A stretch of DNA of 64,000 bases from Clostridiales bacterium (GTDB lineage Bacteria > Bacillota > Clostridia > Oscillospirales > Oscillospiraceae), in the NCBI GenBank assembly GCA_902363045.1, contig CABIYX010000010.1, positions 25,027-89,026 on the forward strand, read 5' to 3'. Shown one piece after another: positions 61,044-64,000 of this stretch (its first letter is position 1; each line of letters begins with the position of its first letter). The translations under genes were made by a program, and so were the position numbers. A model generated the notes under the pieces. It made no database searches. It was not told where the DNA came from and worked only from the letters and a program-made list of their open reading frames with translations.

Positions 61044-61343
61044 TCCGTTCACCATCATAATTGCTGCGGAACAGTCATTTTTTTCGCGTACACTTCATTA
61101 ACTGAAAGGTCCTGTACAACAAAGAGGCCAATAATTCTTTTCATAACCAAATTCAAAAGATTAGTCTCAAAACTCGGTTAAAGAGGAAGAATAGCTTGAG
61201 AAAATACTCAAGCCGCTTCGCATATTGGTGAAGTACATATCATCCACTTCGCAGAGTTTAATATACGAATAGACTGATACTGGTAGAGATAGCGGTTGCG
61301 ATAGAATGCCTGGGCAGCTTTTCGAGGGCTGCCCAGGCTGATT
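61044..61343. other. Gene-free gap with a hairpin
   Basis: AT-rich, with no credible gene. It holds a perfect 11-bp stem (GCCTGGGCAGC, 61308-61318, with 61328-61338) followed by TGATTTTATATTT, which can act as a terminator on the plus strand or end the minus-strand gene at 61344. Confidence 0.55.
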
Positions 61344-61658
61344 TTATATTTCGTCATCCCATACACAACGAGCGCCCGTTCTCCTCGTCCGACAGGAGAA
61401 TGAGCGCTCGTTTTCGTCATTTTGCAGTTCTATTGAGAGCCTCCACGCCAGTTCAAAGCCGGCGATAAAACTATCCAGGGAGGTCAGTTCTATGATAAAG
61501 TCCTGGGCGTCGATGATCCGCAGCACCAGTTTGCGCTCCGGCTTTTCCAGAGCCGCAATCAACGCTTTGTGGCACTCCTCCACTTCGTTCTCCTGCTCGG
61601 AAAGCTCCGGTGGGGTATAGAAGCAGTCATACAGCCCCTTGAGCAGTTTGTTTTCCAT
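61344..61658 (-). CDS. DUF6809-like small mobile-element protein
   Basis: 104 residues from the ATG at 61658 (AAGGAGGCGATGACA site). MENKLLKGLYDCFYTPPELSEQ and LVLRIIDAQDFI resemble a helical family frequent on Clostridial integrative elements (named from memory as DUF6809). Its leader contains TGTGGTAT (61694-61687), the motif shared with the integrase genes. Confidence 0.65.
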   Translation of the reverse strand: MENKLLKGLYDCFYTPPELSEQENEVEECHKALIAALEKPERKLVLRIIDAQDFIIELTSLDSFIAGFELAWRLSIELQNDENERSFSCRTRRTGARCVWDDEI

Positions 61659-61712
61659 TGTCATCGCCTCCTTGTGACACAAACATATACCACACCTCCC
61701 GCAGAATATCCA

Positions 61713-62681
61713 TTAGAATTTCAGTAGATTATCCAGAATGTCTGCTGCTTGCCGCAACTCCTCCCGAGACGCTTCGGTGGGTTCATTCTCGTTCTTGGCA
61801 GTCGGGCGATCCAAGTAAGGGGCATAGTTCTGCCGCGTCATTGCGGTCCTGAAGTGGCCCAGCATCTGTGATACCTCTTTGGCGTCCATCCCATTTTGCA
61901 GAGACAGGACGGCGCAGGTGTGCCGGAGATCTACGAACCTGATGTGATCCAGCCCAGCCTCTTGGATGATCTCATCGTGTAGCCGACGCACCATCTGGGG
62001 CGAGTAGGGCCGCTGGGTGGCCGGGTGCATGAACATGAGTGGACTTCCTGGGTGTTTGGCATGTTCCAGGCACAGGAGTTCAACCGCTTCCGGGGTCAGG
62101 CTGACGATCCTGGTGCCGCCCTCGTACTCCACCAGCTCCCGCCGTTCCACTGAGCGTTTCTCGGTGATGGTCAGCGTCCGCTCTTTTACATCCAGGTCGC
62201 TCCATTTCAGGGCGATCAGTTCTCCCTGCCGAAGTCCTGCTGTCAGCGCCAGCAGGAACATGGGGAGGTGGCCTAACCGCTCCGCCGCGTCCAGATAGTC
62301 CTCCACTTCCGCTGGCGTCAGCACATTGGCGCTGACTTTCTTGGGCTTTGGATAGTAAAACGCACGGGCAGGGTTATCCGAAATCAGGCCATCTCGGACT
62401 GCCTGATCTAAGCATTGCTGGAGTAATCGGTGAATGTGCCGCATCGTGTGTTCGCCCAGTCCTGGGTATTCAGGGCTTTCCGGGCGATGACCACCAAAGC
62501 GCTTTCGTTCCTCCAGGAAATCTCCCACCTGCTCTACGGTCAATTCAGAGAGAGGGATCTCCCCAAGTCCGGGGAGAATGTGGTTCTTGAAGATGTAGCC
62601 ATGAGCTGCGTATGTGGTCGGACGGCTCTGGGGCTTGTCATAGACCTCCTGCCAGCGGAGAATATAGTCTTTCAGCGTCAT
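61713..62681 (-). CDS. int: Tyrosine integrase, right end of the island
   Basis: 322 residues from the ATG at 62681 (GGGAGGTG); the frame upstream belongs to the overlapping gene. It lacks the AP2-like arm domain, begins MTLKDYILRWQEVYDK, and has TAGLRQGEL, VDLRHTCA, GHFR and the nucleophile in TRQNYAPYL. The H of HxxR is Val, a tolerated change in some members. It overlaps the broken paralogue upstream by ATGA. Confidence 0.85.
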   Translation of the reverse strand: MTLKDYILRWQEVYDKPQSRPTTYAAHGYIFKNHILPGLGEIPLSELTVEQVGDFLEERKRFGGHRPESPEYPGLGEHTMRHIHRLLQQCLDQAVRDGLISDNPARAFYYPKPKKVSANVLTPAEVEDYLDAAERLGHLPMFLLALTAGLRQGELIALKWSDLDVKERTLTITEKRSVERRELVEYEGGTRIVSLTPEAVELLCLEHAKHPGSPLMFMHPATQRPYSPQMVRRLHDEIIQEAGLDHIRFVDLRHTCAVLSLQNGMDAKEVSQMLGHFRTAMTRQNYAPYLDRPTAKNENEPTEASREELRQAADILDNLLKF

Positions 62682-63378
62682 ATCCCCACCTCCCTGCACT
62701 GGTGCTGCAGATTTCGGAAGGCCACCCACGGCAGGCCCGCCTGCTTGAGTATCCGCTTGTGCAGGTAGTAGAACTCGTGGAGCTGATACGGCGCTCCAGT
62801 CTTGGGGTTGAGAAACACATAGCAGCCGGTTTCCGGTATCCGTTCCAAGAGATGCTCCGCTTTGCTGTTGAGGGTCAGCAGCCGCTGGCCCTTGAGGATG
62901 TACCGGCAGCGGATATGAAAATCGGCCCACGACAAGGTGATAAGTTCACATTGCCGCAGGCCGCTGGAGAGTCCTGTGTAGATGAGAGGGAGTGCGCCCA
63001 GTTGTTCCGCCGCATTCAGGTACCGCTGGAGCTGCCCCAGGCGCAATGATACGCTTCTGCCTGTGGCTCCCGACAGAGCCGTACCGGGTTGTAGGGAATG
63101 CGCTGGTCACGGGCTGCCTCGTCCATACAGCGCCGCAGGAGCAGATGGACGCACCAGACGCTTCTGGCGCTGAGCCCCTGGCTCCGCAGGCTGTCATAGA
63201 AGCTGGTGACGGTGCCTTCTGACAGCTCCGCCAGCGGGATTCCCCCGATTCCGGGGAGGATGTGGCGGTAGATCAGGTTGCGGTATCCGCCCACAGTGCT
63301 GCCGCTCCATCTGCCCCGGTTCTCGCAGAACCAGCGGTCGCACCACCGGCCTACCGTATAGCTATTTCCTTTCTGCAT
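62678..63378 (-). pseudogene. Integrase paralogue, frameshifted and lacking the catalytic tail
   Basis: ATG at 63378 (AAAAGGAGGCGACGAC site). The N-terminal part opens MQKGNSYTVGRWCDRWFCENRG. A missing base near 63046-63050 shifts the frame; the second part (LGQLQRYLNAAEQLGAL) continues to SSGLRQCELITLSWADF. The HxxR region reads FRNLQHQ, with His and Arg both lost, and the gene ends there, before any nucleophile. Its stop overlaps the start of the intact integrase. Even without the frameshift it would be catalytically dead. Confidence 0.8.
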
Positions 63379-63406
63379 GTCGTCGCCTCCTTTTGGCAAC
63401 CGAACA

Positions 63407-63436
63407 ATACCACAGAAAGAGGGAAATAGCCACTAC
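63407..63436 (-). promoter_or_regulatory. Conserved leader motif of the right-end integrase genes
   Basis: Minus strand TTCTGTGGTAT (63417-63407), preceded by TAGTGGCTATTTC, as at 40357-40385. The following GTTGCCAAAAGGAGGCGAC leader is nearly the one before the integrase remnant at 17533. The rest of 63437-63767 shows no gene. Confidence 0.5.
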
Positions 63437-63767
63437 TTTATCGCTCCGTGTATGCCTTTATTGTCTTTTGCGCGGCGGCATGGTAAAATGAGTTAACTTT
63501 TTCCATGCTACCCCTGTAAAGAGTGCTTTATTCTTTGTTTATGCGACGCAGTTTCTGCGCCCCTCCACTGAGGTGATCCAGCCTGCCATTGCCCCTCAAA
63601 CCGGGCGGAACATCCTTTAATACACAGAATCCAATCCCACACAAATCCCAAAAGACGAAAGGGTTTCTTGAAACAAGCAGGGCAAAAGAGTGTTAAAGAG
63701 GAACTGGCGGAGCAGTGGAAAGGGTCAAAGAGGGCGGTAGAGTGCCGGCTGAAGGTTCCGACACACA

Positions 63768-63812
63768 TTTGGGAGCAAGATGCCGGGAGTTCGAGTCTCC
63801 CCACTCGGACCA
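63768..63812 (+). pseudogene. 3' half of the original tRNA-Pro
   Basis: Starts at the anticodon-loop core TTTGGGAG and runs to CCA. Its GCAAG and CACTCGG strands complement the 5' half at 36357-36395 perfectly. T-arm GGGAG-TTCGAGT-CTCCC is intact. It marks the right boundary of the island. Confidence 0.88.
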
Positions 63813-63815
63813 AAC

Positions 63816-63869
63816 AATGATAATCCGAACTACATTATCCAAGTGGGTAATGTGTTCGGATTTATCATT
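63816..63869 (+). terminator. Original tRNA-Pro terminator
   Basis: A long imperfect stem of about 22 bp (63816-63840 with 63844-63869) right after the tRNA-Pro 3' half, with T-rich right arm and tail. Confidence 0.65.
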
Positions 63870-63960
63870 TCTATTGAGAATCTACTATAACGAGAAGGGC
63901 GGGAATTATAAACTCCTGCATCTGTCAAGTAAAAGTAGACACAAAAAAGCGCAGCTAACA

Positions 63961-63995
63961 GAAGCCCAGTTCGGTCCTGTACTGAACTGGGCTTC
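63961..63995. terminator. Hairpin at window edge
   Basis: A perfect 12-bp stem (63961-63972 with 63984-63995). On the minus strand it is followed within 25 nt by TTTTTTGTG. Probably the terminator of a gene beyond the window. Confidence 0.55.
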
Positions 63996-64000
63996 TATAG

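Larger units (their letters stand above)
36396..63767. mobile_element. Composite mobile/defence island inserted in tRNA-Pro
   Basis: The limits are the two halves of the original tRNA-Pro (36357-36395 and 63768-63812), each bearing the 8-bp anticodon-loop sequence TTTGGGAG. Inside are an intact tRNA-Pro, a PIN-like gene, integrase, excisionase, relaxase and accessory genes, a BREX operon with Septu, a DUF6809-like gene, and a second integrase pair at the right end. More than one element is probably merged, because two unrelated integrase systems sit at opposite ends. Local AT-rich stretches (36.7-39.0 kb) mark separate origins. Confidence 0.75.

Overview
The window looks like a chromosome segment of a GC-rich (roughly 60% G+C by eye) anaerobic Clostridium of the Oscillospiraceae type (Flavonifractor / Intestinimonas / Lawsonibacter-like). 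This rests on gene content (TRAP uptake of a sugar acid, S-layer-homology proteins, tagA, mltG and U32 genes), strong AGGAGG ribosome sites, occasional TTG starts, and repeated tyrosine-integrase elements in tRNA genes. The assignment is by general resemblance, not by a marker gene.

Layout. 1-2.6 kb: end of a MerR regulator with its 19-bp-spaced promoter, then yaaA-bcp-threonine aldolase. 2.8-9.9 kb: a GntR-controlled catabolic operon (split transketolase, an ApnO-like dehydrogenase, a DctPQM TRAP transporter) with an operator abutting the promoter. 10.1-18.5 kb: a decayed integrative element in the initiator tRNA-fMet gene. It carries a phase-variable unit: an intact tyrosine recombinase, a 133-bp invertible promoter between 67-bp perfect inverted repeats, a catalytically dead recombinase paralogue, and a 1362-residue vWA/SLH surface protein. 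18.4-36.0 kb: ordinary chromosome (tRNA-Leu/tRNA-fMet, a small minus-strand operon, a tagA-to-formyl-THF ligase operon, mltG, U32, MATE, TetR, a cluster resembling polymorphic-toxin immunity genes, a Kef-type antiporter, trmB).

36.2-63.8 kb: a mobile and defence island in a tRNA-Pro gene that has been hit several times. Two 5' tRNA halves, one intact tRNA-Pro and, 27 kb away, the matching 3' half of the original gene can be read. The island holds a PIN-like/membrane protein interrupted by one in-frame TGA, an integrase with excisionase and mobilisation genes, and a complete type 1 BREX operon (brxA, brxB, brxC, a new small membrane gene, pglX, pglZ, brxL) with a Septu pair (ptuA, ptuB) between pglX and pglZ. 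At its right end lie an intact integrase and a broken integrase paralogue.

How the parts work together. The GntR operon probably imports and processes one sugar acid. The inverton should switch the S-layer protein and the dead recombinase on or off together; in this sequence the promoter points toward them (ON). The BREX/Septu block is one co-directional run that ends at a small XRE regulator with an extended -10 promoter. Strongest new candidates: the active-plus-dead recombinase inverton, Septu nested in BREX with an unknown membrane partner, and the layered tRNA-Pro insertion site.
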